Shown here piece by piece: positions 10,569-17,734 of a stretch of DNA of 20,367 nucleotides (position 1 is the first letter of the stretch; each line of letters begins with the position of its first letter). The stretch is from JABMNX01 sp964625905 (lineage in GTDB: Bacteria; Patescibacteriota; Minisyncoccia; Phycocordibacterales; JABMNX01), in the NCBI GenBank assembly GCA_964625905.1, contig CAZVBS010000012.1, positions 1 through 20,367 on the forward strand, written 5' to 3'. A model generated the notes under the pieces. The model worked only from the letters and a program-made list of their open reading frames with translations, was not told where the DNA came from and made no database searches. The translations under genes and the position numbers were made by a program.

Positions 10569-12983
10569 TTATACAGATGACATTTCTCCCCAATTGTCTC
10601 CGACAGACGCTTCAACAGTAAACACTATCCCATTTGTATCTTTTGGAGATAATACTGACTCCATTATATATTTTATTTTGGGTGTAATTTCGTCTATCTT
10701 ATTACTTTTTATTTCGAATATTAGTTCGTCGTGGATTTGCAATATAAGCTTTACATCATTTTCTAACTTATTCTTTTTAAGGTAATCATTTATATCAACT
10801 GTTGCACGCTTAATAATATCTGCTGATGTACCTTGAATAGGTGCATTTATAGCCATACGCTCTGTTGCAGCACGTATAAACGGTACTTTAGATTTTATAC
10901 CTTCAAAATACCTCTTCCTTCCAAAATATGTTTCAGTATATCCTGTACGAGCCGCATCTGCTTTAACTTTATCTAGATAGTGCGCAAGTGTACTGAATTG
11001 TTTGAAATAATCATTATAAAACTGCTGTGCTTCAGCACGTGTTGTTGTGTCTTTACCAAGAGACTGTCTTAATGAATTTACACCCATGCCATAAATAATT
11101 CCGAAGTTAATTACCTTTGCTTTTCTTCTCATCTCTTTATCTATATCTTCTGGCGAAACATTAAATACTTCTGACGCAACTGCAGTATGAATATCTCCAC
11201 CACTTCTAAATACTTCTGTAAGTTTTTCATCTTTTGATAAAAGTGCAGCTGAACGTAAATCAATCTGGGAGTAATCTAACGCTAATAGACTACTTCCTTT
11301 TTCTGAAACAAACGCATTTCTGATACGTCTTCCAAGCTCTGTCTTTATTGGAATGTTTTGTAGGTTTGGATTTTGTGATGCCATCCTCCCTGTTGTTGTA
11401 CCTGTTTGAAGAAACTCTGCATGAATACGCCCGTCAGCTCCTACCATATCTGGTAAATTGTCTATGTATGTTGAAAGTAATTTTCGTAACTCTCGAAACG
11501 AAAGTATATCTTCGATGATCGGATGGAGGTCCTTCATTTTTTCGAGTTCAGACTCTTTTGTGGATTTCTGTCCTGTACTTGTCTTCTTTTGGTTTTTAAT
11601 AGACAAGCCCATTCTATCGAAAAGTATCTCACCTAATTGTTTTGGCGAACTTATATTAAATTCTTCACCTGCATGTTTATATATTTTCTTTTCTAATTTT
11701 GAAAGTTCTTTATGATATTCTTTCGAAAGTTCTTTTAAATATTTTACATCAATACGTACACCATCTTCTTGCATCTGTTTTGTGATTGGTATAAGTGGAT
11801 TTTCTATTTCTTCATACACCTTTTCAGTTTTATCTTTCTTTAATTGTTTAAATATTTTCTCACTAGCATCTTCTAGATTATCAGATTGTGTGAATTGTAA
11901 AATATCTTCCAAAGTTGGATTTGTTTTATCAGAACGAAGCACCCACAATGCTACTGCCGTTTCTTTAAGAAGTTTTTGATCTACATCTTTTTCTTTGATT
12001 TGCTCTTTTTCTTCTTTTTTATCAGTTGTGTCATCAGCACTATTAACGCCAAACAAAACTTTAAAGCGTTGTGCGAGTGTACGAAAAGAAAGTTCCTCAA
12101 ATAGTTCAGTAGCCTTTTTTATATCAATATTATCCCTCCAACCCTCCTCTGCAAGAGTAAAAGTTATAGGGACGTCACGTCGAATAAGTGCAAGCATCTT
12201 TGAAAAGAGCGCTTCTTCTTCGTTATCCTCGAGTAACCCTATGATACGCGGTTTAATACCAACCTTTTCGAATTGAATATGATCTTTCTTAAGCTGTTTA
12301 TATATATTCTCAATAGAACCAAATGTCTGAATGAGTATACCTGCTGTTTTCTCTCCTATACCTTTAATACCAATAATATTATCAGAGGGATCACCTCTAA
12401 GACCTTTATAATCTGGCAGTAAGTCTGGTACAAACCCAAAACGCTCTATCACAGCTTTTTCGTCGTATAAAATTGTGTCGTTAATACCCTTTTTGAGTGT
12501 ATATACTTGAACTTTTTTCTTATCTACTAACTGAAGTGTATCCATATCTCCAGAAGCAATTATTATTTCTATATCTTTTTCATCTTTAGTTTGCTCTACT
12601 ATTGTTCCTAAAATATCATCTGCTTCAAAGCCTACTTTCTCATACATAGGTACATTAAATGCTTTGAATATATCACGCGACCTATTCAGCTGTGCTATTA
12701 ACTCGTCATCTGTTTTAGATCTACCTGCTTTGTATTCATCATACACATCATGCCTAAATGTTGGCTCTGGTAAATCATAACAAGCTACAACATAGTCAGG
12801 CTTTAGCACCTCTACAATCTTCATTAGCATTGCAGTCAAACCGTAAAGTGCACCAGTCGGCTCGCCTTTGTTTGACGTAAAGTCAGGAAGCGCGTGATAT
12901 GCACGATGCAAAATTGCATGTGCATCTAGGAGGACGACACGCTTCTTTTTTAATTCTTTTGTTTTATTTACTTTCTTAGTCAT
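10569..12983 (-). CDS. polA: DNA polymerase I with inactive proofreading region
   Basis: 804 residues from the ATG at 12983, which overlaps the tsaE end by eight bases (ATGACTAA). A start at 13076 would run deep into tsaE. Residues 15-310 are the 5'-3' exonuclease: VVLLDAHAILHRAYHAL, FEADDILGTIV (119-129), IIASGDMDTLQLV (141-153), and the helix-hairpin-helix region with DPSDNIIGIKGIGEKTA. Residues 315-395 are short, lysine- and glutamate-rich, and lack the DEDD proofreading residues. The polymerase domain has motif A LALDYSQIDLR (567-577), motif B RRKAKVINFGIIYG (619-632, Phe at 627) and motif C QIHDELIFE (749-757). Motif A carries Asp where E. coli has the steric-gate Glu710. PolA acts in repair and primer removal. 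Confidence 0.92.
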   Translation of the reverse strand: MTKKVNKTKELKKKRVVLLDAHAILHRAYHALPDFTSNKGEPTGALYGLTAMLMKIVEVLKPDYVVACYDLPEPTFRHDVYDEYKAGRSKTDDELIAQLNRSRDIFKAFNVPMYEKVGFEADDILGTIVEQTKDEKDIEIIIASGDMDTLQLVDKKKVQVYTLKKGINDTILYDEKAVIERFGFVPDLLPDYKGLRGDPSDNIIGIKGIGEKTAGILIQTFGSIENIYKQLKKDHIQFEKVGIKPRIIGLLEDNEEEALFSKMLALIRRDVPITFTLAEEGWRDNIDIKKATELFEELSFRTLAQRFKVLFGVNSADDTTDKKEEKEQIKEKDVDQKLLKETAVALWVLRSDKTNPTLEDILQFTQSDNLEDASEKIFKQLKKDKTEKVYEEIENPLIPITKQMQEDGVRIDVKYLKELSKEYHKELSKLEKKIYKHAGEEFNISSPKQLGEILFDRMGLSIKNQKKTSTGQKSTKESELEKMKDLHPIIEDILSFRELRKLLSTYIDNLPDMVGADGRIHAEFLQTGTTTGRMASQNPNLQNIPIKTELGRRIRNAFVSEKGSSLLALDYSQIDLRSAALLSKDEKLTEVFRSGGDIHTAVASEVFNVSPEDIDKEMRRKAKVINFGIIYGMGVNSLRQSLGKDTTTRAEAQQFYNDYFKQFSTLAHYLDKVKADAARTGYTETYFGRKRYFEGIKSKVPFIRAATERMAINAPIQGTSADIIKRATVDINDYLKKNKLENDVKLILQIHDELIFEIKSNKIDEITPKIKYIMESVLSPKDTNGIVFTVEASVGDNWGEMSSV

Positions 12984-13401
12984 AGCTAATTTCCCTTTCA
13001 TTTTCTCCTGTAATTTTAAAATAAATTTTTTTAGTATCTTTTGGAAGCATATCTTCAATCTTATCAGCCCACTCAACTACAATAAGATTACTTCCGCTAG
13101 ACATTATTATATCCCATCCAAGATGTTCTAATTCGGAACTAACATCTAATCGATATGCATCAATATGAATAAGATGAGAAAATTTTTGCTTATCAAGCTT
13201 ATATATTTTTTCAAGCACAAATGTTGGACTTGTTACTGTTTCTTTAACTCCAAGCACTTCTGCTAAGACTTTGGTAAATGTAGTCTTACCAGCACCAAGA
13301 TCACCATAAAGACCAATTATTGTGGCCTTACCTTTTGGTATTAATGTATCTATAAGCTCTTCTGCTTCTTTTTTAAGATCTTGTTCTGTAACTCTAGTCA
13401 T
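12976..13401 (-). CDS. tsaE: tRNA threonylcarbamoyladenosine ATPase TsaE
   Basis: 141 residues, the usual size. TsaE is the ATPase that assists TsaB-TsaD in making t6A37 on ANN-decoding tRNAs. The P-loop is GLYGDLGAGKTTFTK (residues about 30-44), followed by the family hallmark TSPTFVLEKIY, then HIDAYRLD and the conserved VVEWADKI. It ends inside the first codons of polA (8-base overlap), so the two are translated from one message. Upstream on the minus strand TGGTAATAT lies 6 bases before the ATG, again suggesting a leaderless message. Confidence 0.92.
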   Translation of the reverse strand: MTRVTEQDLKKEAEELIDTLIPKGKATIIGLYGDLGAGKTTFTKVLAEVLGVKETVTSPTFVLEKIYKLDKQKFSHLIHIDAYRLDVSSELEHLGWDIIMSSGSNLIVVEWADKIEDMLPKDTKKIYFKITGENEREISYD

Positions 13402-13407
13402 ACGTAT

Positions 13408-13416
13408 ATATTACCA
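13408..13416 (-). promoter_or_regulatory. Extended -10 box of tsaE-polA
   Basis: Minus strand TGGTAATAT followed by ATACGT and the ATG at 13401. GGTGGTTA and GGTGGTAA occur as a short direct repeat just upstream (about 13411-13436), which could be a factor-binding site. Confidence 0.4.
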
Positions 13417-13493
13417 CCACAGCACATAACCACCATATATTTTATTTTAGAAAGATGTCATAAAAATTATTATGTTATTTTTAAGTGTGGGGG

Positions 13494-13499
13494 TACAAT
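13494..13499 (+). promoter_or_regulatory. -10 box of pilB-like gene
   Basis: TACAAT 11 bases before the ATG at 13511. An upstream in-frame ATG at 13472 precedes this box and is therefore an unlikely start. Confidence 0.45.
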
Positions 13500-13510
13500 T
13501 AAGCCATAAT

Positions 13511-15232
13511 ATGACAACATTTGATGAATCAGAGCAAGATGCACGAGTAGAAAAACTACTTCAAGAAGAAGAAGAGGATCTTGCTCGTATTCTCTCGGGT
13601 AAATACGGTGTTAAATACATAGATTTATCTCAGACATCGATTAACACAAATGCTCTTAGACTAATAAAAGAAGTAGATTCTCGTAATTATGAGGTTGCAC
13701 TCTTTAATAAAATAGCTAAAAAACTATCACTTGCTGTTCGTGCTCCAAACAAAAAAGAAGTACAAATTACAATTAAAGATCTAGAAAAACTTGGTTATGA
13801 AGTAGATGTGTTTATGGTATCACGTGCAAGTTTAGAGAGAGCATGGGAAAGATATAAAGATCTTTCATTCTCAGTAGAATCAAAAGCTGGTGTACTTGAT
13901 ATTTCTGGTGAAGAAATAGTTTCTTTAATTAAAAAACTAAAAACTATACCCGATGTAGAAGAGTATATTAAAACAGTTATGAAAATGAAAAAGGCTTACC
14001 GTATTTCACGTATTCTTGAAGCTGTACTGGCTGGATCAATGGGGCTTTCTGCGTCAGACATACATATAGAACCAGAAGAAACATATGTACGCCTTAGATA
14101 CAGACTTGATGGAGTGCTTACAGACATTCTTTCTTTTGATATTGAAACTTACAATTTGATACTTTCTAGAATTAAACTTATCTCAGGATTAAAATTAAAC
14201 GTACATAATTCTGCACAGGATGGTCGATTTAGTGTATCTGTACATGAAAATGATACTGAAATTCGTACATCTATACTTCCTGGTGCATACGGAGAATCTA
14301 TTGTCTTGCGTATCCTTGACCCAAATACAATTGCTGTACCAATGGAAGATCTTGGTATACCACAAAATCTACAAGAAATATTAAACTATGAAATAACTAG
14401 ACCAAACGGCATGATCTTAAATACTGGACCAACAGGATCTGGTAAAACAACAACACTTTATGCATTTCTAAAAAAAATACATAACCCAGAAATAAAGATA
14501 ATCACAATAGAAAATCCAATAGAGTATCACCTACCTGGTATTGTGCAGACACAAACTGAAGGAGAAAAATATACATTTGCCAGCGGCCTTCGCTCAACAC
14601 TTAGACAAGATCCTGACGTAATAATGGTTGGTGAGATAAGAGACAAAGAAGTTGCATCGACTGCTGTTAATGCTGCTTTAACAGGTCATTTAGTATTCTC
14701 AACATTACATACAAATACTGCAGCTGGTACATTTCCTAGATTAATTGATCTTGGTGTTAATCCAAAAGTAATCGGCTCGGCAATAAATATAACAATGGCA
14801 CAAAGATTAGTACGTAAACTTAAAGATGATTACAAAAAAGAAGTGGTTCTTACTGGTAAAGATAAAACTATTGTAGATAAAATACTTGATTCTGTTTATG
14901 ATAAAAAATTGATACCTGAAGACACATCAAAAATATTTGAAGCTACCGAAGAATCACCCATAGCATATAGTGGACGTATAGGAATATTTGAGGCCATCCT
15001 AGTAACAGAAGAAATAGAGAAATTAATAGCAGAAAACCCAAGCGAACGTGAAGTTGCTCGGGCTGCTAAAAGCCAAGGTATACTAACGATGGCACAAGAT
15101 GGAATTATAAAAGCTTTACAAGGAGTAACTTCTCTTTCAGAACTACGAAGAGTCATTGATTTAGAAGAGATTAATGATACTGTAAATACTAAGGGAAATA
15201 TCCCTGATAATATAACAGAATCACAAGCATAA
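13511..15232 (+). CDS. PilB/GspE-type secretion or pilus ATPase
   Basis: 573 residues from the ATG at 13511. Residues 1-125 resemble the MshEN/T2SSE N-terminal domain. The ATPase core has SDIHIEPEE (182-190), RYRLDGVL (196-203), Walker A TGPTGSGKTTTLY (305-317), an Asp box with ENPIEYHLPGIVQTQ (334-348), Walker B DPDVIMVGEIRD (367-378) and a His box ALTGHLVFSTLHTNTA (389-404). After AQRLVRKL, where PilB and GspE normally carry a CxxC...CxxC zinc site, there are no cysteines (KDDYKKEV), though YSGRIGIFE survives. The protein powers pilus assembly or type II secretion from the cytoplasmic face. No pilC or pilin gene is adjacent. Its stop codon lies inside the 5' arm of a candidate RNA structure. 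Confidence 0.9.
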   Translation: MTTFDESEQDARVEKLLQEEEEDLARILSGKYGVKYIDLSQTSINTNALRLIKEVDSRNYEVALFNKIAKKLSLAVRAPNKKEVQITIKDLEKLGYEVDVFMVSRASLERAWERYKDLSFSVESKAGVLDISGEEIVSLIKKLKTIPDVEEYIKTVMKMKKAYRISRILEAVLAGSMGLSASDIHIEPEETYVRLRYRLDGVLTDILSFDIETYNLILSRIKLISGLKLNVHNSAQDGRFSVSVHENDTEIRTSILPGAYGESIVLRILDPNTIAVPMEDLGIPQNLQEILNYEITRPNGMILNTGPTGSGKTTTLYAFLKKIHNPEIKIITIENPIEYHLPGIVQTQTEGEKYTFASGLRSTLRQDPDVIMVGEIRDKEVASTAVNAALTGHLVFSTLHTNTAAGTFPRLIDLGVNPKVIGSAINITMAQRLVRKLKDDYKKEVVLTGKDKTIVDKILDSVYDKKLIPEDTSKIFEATEESPIAYSGRIGIFEAILVTEEIEKLIAENPSEREVARAAKSQGILTMAQDGIIKALQGVTSLSELRRVIDLEEINDTVNTKGNIPDNITESQA

Positions 15233-15369
15233 ACCCCTAAGCAATACTTTAGGAGACCTAAAGTCAACCAAGCATCTAAGGATTGTTGCAGCTACTTACC
15301 CTAAGGCAAGACCAAAACGTCCTTGAATATGGTTCAAAGCGCGGAGCTGAATTGTTTAGAGGTTTATGC
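15227..15369 (+). ncRNA. Candidate structured RNA between pilB-like gene and ruvB
   Basis: A long-range stem closes about 143 bases: 15227-15242 (GCATAAACCCCTAAGC) pairs with 15354-15369 (GTTTAGAGGTTTATGC) at 15 of 16 positions, counting one G-U. Inside are an 8-bp hairpin ACTTTAGG-AGA-CCTAAAGT (15246-15264), CAGCT (15289-15293) with AGCTG (15345-15349), and TTGAA/TTCAA (15323-15337). No ORF fits. It does not show the signature sequences of tmRNA, RNase P RNA or SRP RNA. It could be a free small RNA, a 3' UTR structure of the pilB-like message, or a leader of ruvB. The strand is inferred from the neighbours. Confidence 0.5.
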
Positions 15370-15440
15370 TAATGATTTTAAAGAATTTCAAAAAAAATGC
15401 CAAGCGACTTTCTTGTAATCTTTATTATTAATACTGCCTA

Positions 15441-15446
15441 TATGCT
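15441..15446 (+). promoter_or_regulatory. Possible -10 box of ruvB
   Basis: TATGCT 16 bases before the ATG at 15463, giving a leader of about 9-10 bases without a ribosome site. Confidence 0.35.
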
Positions 15447-15462
15447 AACATAAAAAAGATAT

Positions 15463-16482
15463 ATGTCAAGCCCTAAACCTGATACAAATATTGAGGAAGT
15501 GTCCCAAGACAAATCATTCCTAGATCATACTTTACGTCCACATAAATGGAACGACTACATAGGACAAGCAAACCTAAAAGAAAACTTAAGAATATTACTT
15601 ACAGCAGCTAAAGAAAGAGAACATCCACCAGAACATATACTGTTCTATGGACCTCCTGGATTAGGTAAGACGACATTGGCGCACCTTATTGCAGAAGAAA
15701 CGGGTACACAAATTAAAATTACATCAGGACCAGCAATAGAGCGTGTTGGAGACCTTGCGTCCATACTCACAAACCTAAGTCCTGGAGATATTCTTTTTAT
15801 CGATGAAATTCACAGATTAAACAAAACAATTGAAGAAGTTCTCTACCCTGCTATGGAGTCAGGTGCTCTTGATATTATTATTGGAAAGGGTCCATCTGCG
15901 CGCACCATACAACTCGAACTGCCACCATTTACACTTATAGCAGCAACTACACGTATTTCACTTCTGTCTTCACCACTTAGGTCAAGATTCTCCGGCGGAA
16001 CATTTCGCTTAAACTATTATACAGATGAAGAGATTGCTCAAATACTAAAACGCTCTGCTCAAATACTTAAAACAGAAATAGACAGCGAGAGTGTTTCGGA
16101 AATAGCTAAACGAAGTCGTTTTACACCAAGGACAGCAAACTTTTTACTAAAGCGGTGTAGAGATTTTGCTCAAGTTAAAAAAGAACCTCTAAAAAAAGAT
16201 ATGGTAGACAAAGCGCTTTCATTACTTCAGATAGATGATTTAGGATTAAATAAGGCAGATAGAGATTTGCTTGGAATTATTATTGATAAGTTTAATGGTG
16301 GGCCAGTAGGTCTTAGTACAATAGCTGCCGCAGCTTCAGAAGAACAAGGTACAATAGAAGAAGTACACGAGCCGTACTTCCTACAGCTTGGCCTTATAGA
16401 AAGGACTCCTCGCGGTAGAATGGTAACAAAAAGAGCATACGAACACTTAGACAGAGAACTTAAAAACAATACTTTGTTATAG
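15463..16482 (+). CDS. ruvB: Holliday junction branch migration ATPase RuvB
   Basis: 339 residues, the usual length. RuvB hexamers pull DNA through the RuvA-junction complex. Walker A is GPPGLGKTT (63-71), Walker B LFIDEIHRL (111-119), sensor 1 AATTR (160-164), and the arginine-finger region SPLRSRF (170-176, usually SPLRDRFG). The C-terminal winged helix has GGPVGLSTIAAA and ends ERTPRGRMVTKRAYEHL, the family hallmark. It opens a compact group with yebC (22-base gap) and ruvC (12-base gap). ruvA lies separately at 5061. Confidence 0.96.
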   Translation: MSSPKPDTNIEEVSQDKSFLDHTLRPHKWNDYIGQANLKENLRILLTAAKEREHPPEHILFYGPPGLGKTTLAHLIAEETGTQIKITSGPAIERVGDLASILTNLSPGDILFIDEIHRLNKTIEEVLYPAMESGALDIIIGKGPSARTIQLELPPFTLIAATTRISLLSSPLRSRFSGGTFRLNYYTDEEIAQILKRSAQILKTEIDSESVSEIAKRSRFTPRTANFLLKRCRDFAQVKKEPLKKDMVDKALSLLQIDDLGLNKADRDLLGIIIDKFNGGPVGLSTIAAAASEEQGTIEEVHEPYFLQLGLIERTPRGRMVTKRAYEHLDRELKNNTLL

Positions 16483-16504
16483 TATTATCTTTAATTATAA
16501 ACAT

Positions 16505-17044
16505 ATGAGTGGACACAACAAATGGTCAAAGATTAAACACAAAAAAGCAGCAACTGACGCTCAAAAGAGTAAGATTTTTGGCAAACTAGGTAAGCTTATT
16601 ACGCTTGAATCAAAGAAAGCTAACGGCGATGTAAACTCCCCTAGTTTACGTGCTGCAATAGATAAAGCTAAACAGTCTAATATGCCAACTGACAACATAA
16701 AACGAGCTGTACAAAAAGGTACTTCTGATAATTCAGCACCTATGGAAGCAGTTCTATATGAAACATACGGCCTTGGTGGAGTTGCTGTGATTATTTCAGG
16801 CTTAACAGACAATAAAAATCGTACAGCGGCAGAAATTAAACATTTATTGAGTAAACAAGGTCTTTCTTTGGCAGAACCAGGTGCAGCATCATGGGCATTT
16901 AAAAAAGTTGGTGAAGAATACACAGCAAAAACAACAACCAAAATATCTTACGAAGAAAATACGAAACTAGAACAAGTTATAGAAAATTTACTAGACCATG
17001 AGGACGTACAAGACGTGTACTCAAATGAAGAATATCTGAATTAG
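16505..17044 (+). CDS. YebC/TACO1-family protein, short form
   Basis: 179 residues against about 245 for typical YebC. The N-terminal hallmark MSGHNKWSKIKHKKAATDAQKSKIF is intact, as are RAAIDKAKQSNMPTDNIKRA and YETYGLGGVAVIISGLTDNKNRT. After PGAASWAFKK (the usual G-x-V-x-W-x-F block) the protein passes almost directly to LEQVIENLLDHEDVQDVYSNEE, the C-terminal signature. The roughly 65 residues around the usual E-A-G-A-E-D region are missing, so the inserted third domain appears to be absent. Family members ease ribosome stalling or regulate transcription. Placement between ruvB and ruvC is a classic arrangement. Confidence 0.88.
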   Translation: MSGHNKWSKIKHKKAATDAQKSKIFGKLGKLITLESKKANGDVNSPSLRAAIDKAKQSNMPTDNIKRAVQKGTSDNSAPMEAVLYETYGLGGVAVIISGLTDNKNRTAAEIKHLLSKQGLSLAEPGAASWAFKKVGEEYTAKTTTKISYEENTKLEQVIENLLDHEDVQDVYSNEEYLN

Positions 17045-17056
17045 AACCTATTAACT

Positions 17057-17542
17057 ATGAGAGTACTTGCTATTGATCCAGGATACGAACGAGTTGGTAT
17101 TGCTGTTATAGAAAAAACTAACAAACAAAAAGATACTTTAATATATTCTGACTGTTTTAAAACAGATCCAAAAGATAAATTTGAGGATAGATTATTGCAA
17201 GTTGGAAAAGAAATAGAAAGATTAGTAAAAAAATATTCTCTAAACTCATTATCTATTGAAAAATTATTTTTTAATACAAACCAAAAAACCGCTATGAACG
17301 TAGCGGAAGTCCGTGGTGCTATTATTTATATATGTAAAAAAAATAAACTTAATATTTTTGAATATACACCATTACAAATAAAAAATGCCGTAACTGGGTA
17401 TGGTAGGAGTACAAAAGAACAAATATCTAAAATGGTTCCAAACCTAATTGAGATACAAAAAATTATAAAAATAGATGACGAATATGATGCTATTGCTATT
17501 GGTATTACTTGTCTAGCCTCAGAACATCGCGATATTACATAA
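17057..17542 (+). CDS. ruvC: Crossover junction endonuclease RuvC
   Basis: 161 residues. RuvC nicks Holliday junctions symmetrically using two metal ions. The four acidic residues of the RNase H-like active site are visible: D7 in VLAIDPGYERVG, E68 in LSIEKLFF, and D141/D144 in DDEYDAIAIGIT. The FFNTNQKTAMNVAEVRGAI block and YTPLQIKNAVTGYGRSTKEQI match the family's DNA-binding helices. It starts 12 bases after yebC without a visible ribosome site and is the last gene of the ruvB-yebC-ruvC group. Confidence 0.95.
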   Translation: MRVLAIDPGYERVGIAVIEKTNKQKDTLIYSDCFKTDPKDKFEDRLLQVGKEIERLVKKYSLNSLSIEKLFFNTNQKTAMNVAEVRGAIIYICKKNKLNIFEYTPLQIKNAVTGYGRSTKEQISKMVPNLIEIQKIIKIDDEYDAIAIGITCLASEHRDIT

Positions 17543-17576
17543 TAACAAAACTAATTCCATTAACTTGTGTGTTTAA

Positions 17577-17650
17577 TATTCAAGCTAATAATAACTAACC
17601 TTAAATGTTTGAATACATTCTATATACGGTGGCCGGACCACTGTATATAG
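17577..17650. other. Two hairpins in the ruvC-PBP gap
   Basis: TATTCAA (17577-17583) pairs with TTGAATA (17609-17615). Directly after it, CTATATACGGTGG (17620-17632) pairs with CCACTGTATATAG (17638-17650) with one G-U and the loop CCGGA. No U-tract follows. The 192-bp gap otherwise holds no ORF. The structure could end the ruvC message or sit in a leader of the PBP gene. Confidence 0.45.
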
Positions 17651-17710
17651 GAAAAATCAACAACTTATTTATTAAATTAAAGTTCTTACAGAATCAATTC
17701 CGACTACTGT

Positions 17711-17716
17711 TATGCT
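17711..17716 (+). promoter_or_regulatory. -10 box of the PBP gene
   Basis: TATGCT ends exactly where the GTG at 17717 begins, so the transcript would start downstream of that GTG. This supports the ATG at 17735 as the true start. Confidence 0.45.
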
Positions 17717-17734
17717 GTGTTAATATGGTCTTTA

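Noticed and set aside
12984..13076. Upstream extension of polA to 13076
   Set aside because: It would overlap tsaE by about 100 bases and adds a lysine-rich leader unlike PolA. The ATG at 12983 gives a normal short overlap.
13472..13510. Upstream ATG for the pilB-like gene
   Set aside because: It precedes the TACAAT box, and the added residues (MLFLSVGVQLSHN) are not family-like.
15227..15369. tmRNA, RNase P RNA, SRP RNA or 6S RNA
   Set aside because: I looked for a tRNA-like end, the GGAAAGUC-type P4 motif, the SRP GGAAG/GCAGC tetraloop region and a 6S central bubble, and none are present.
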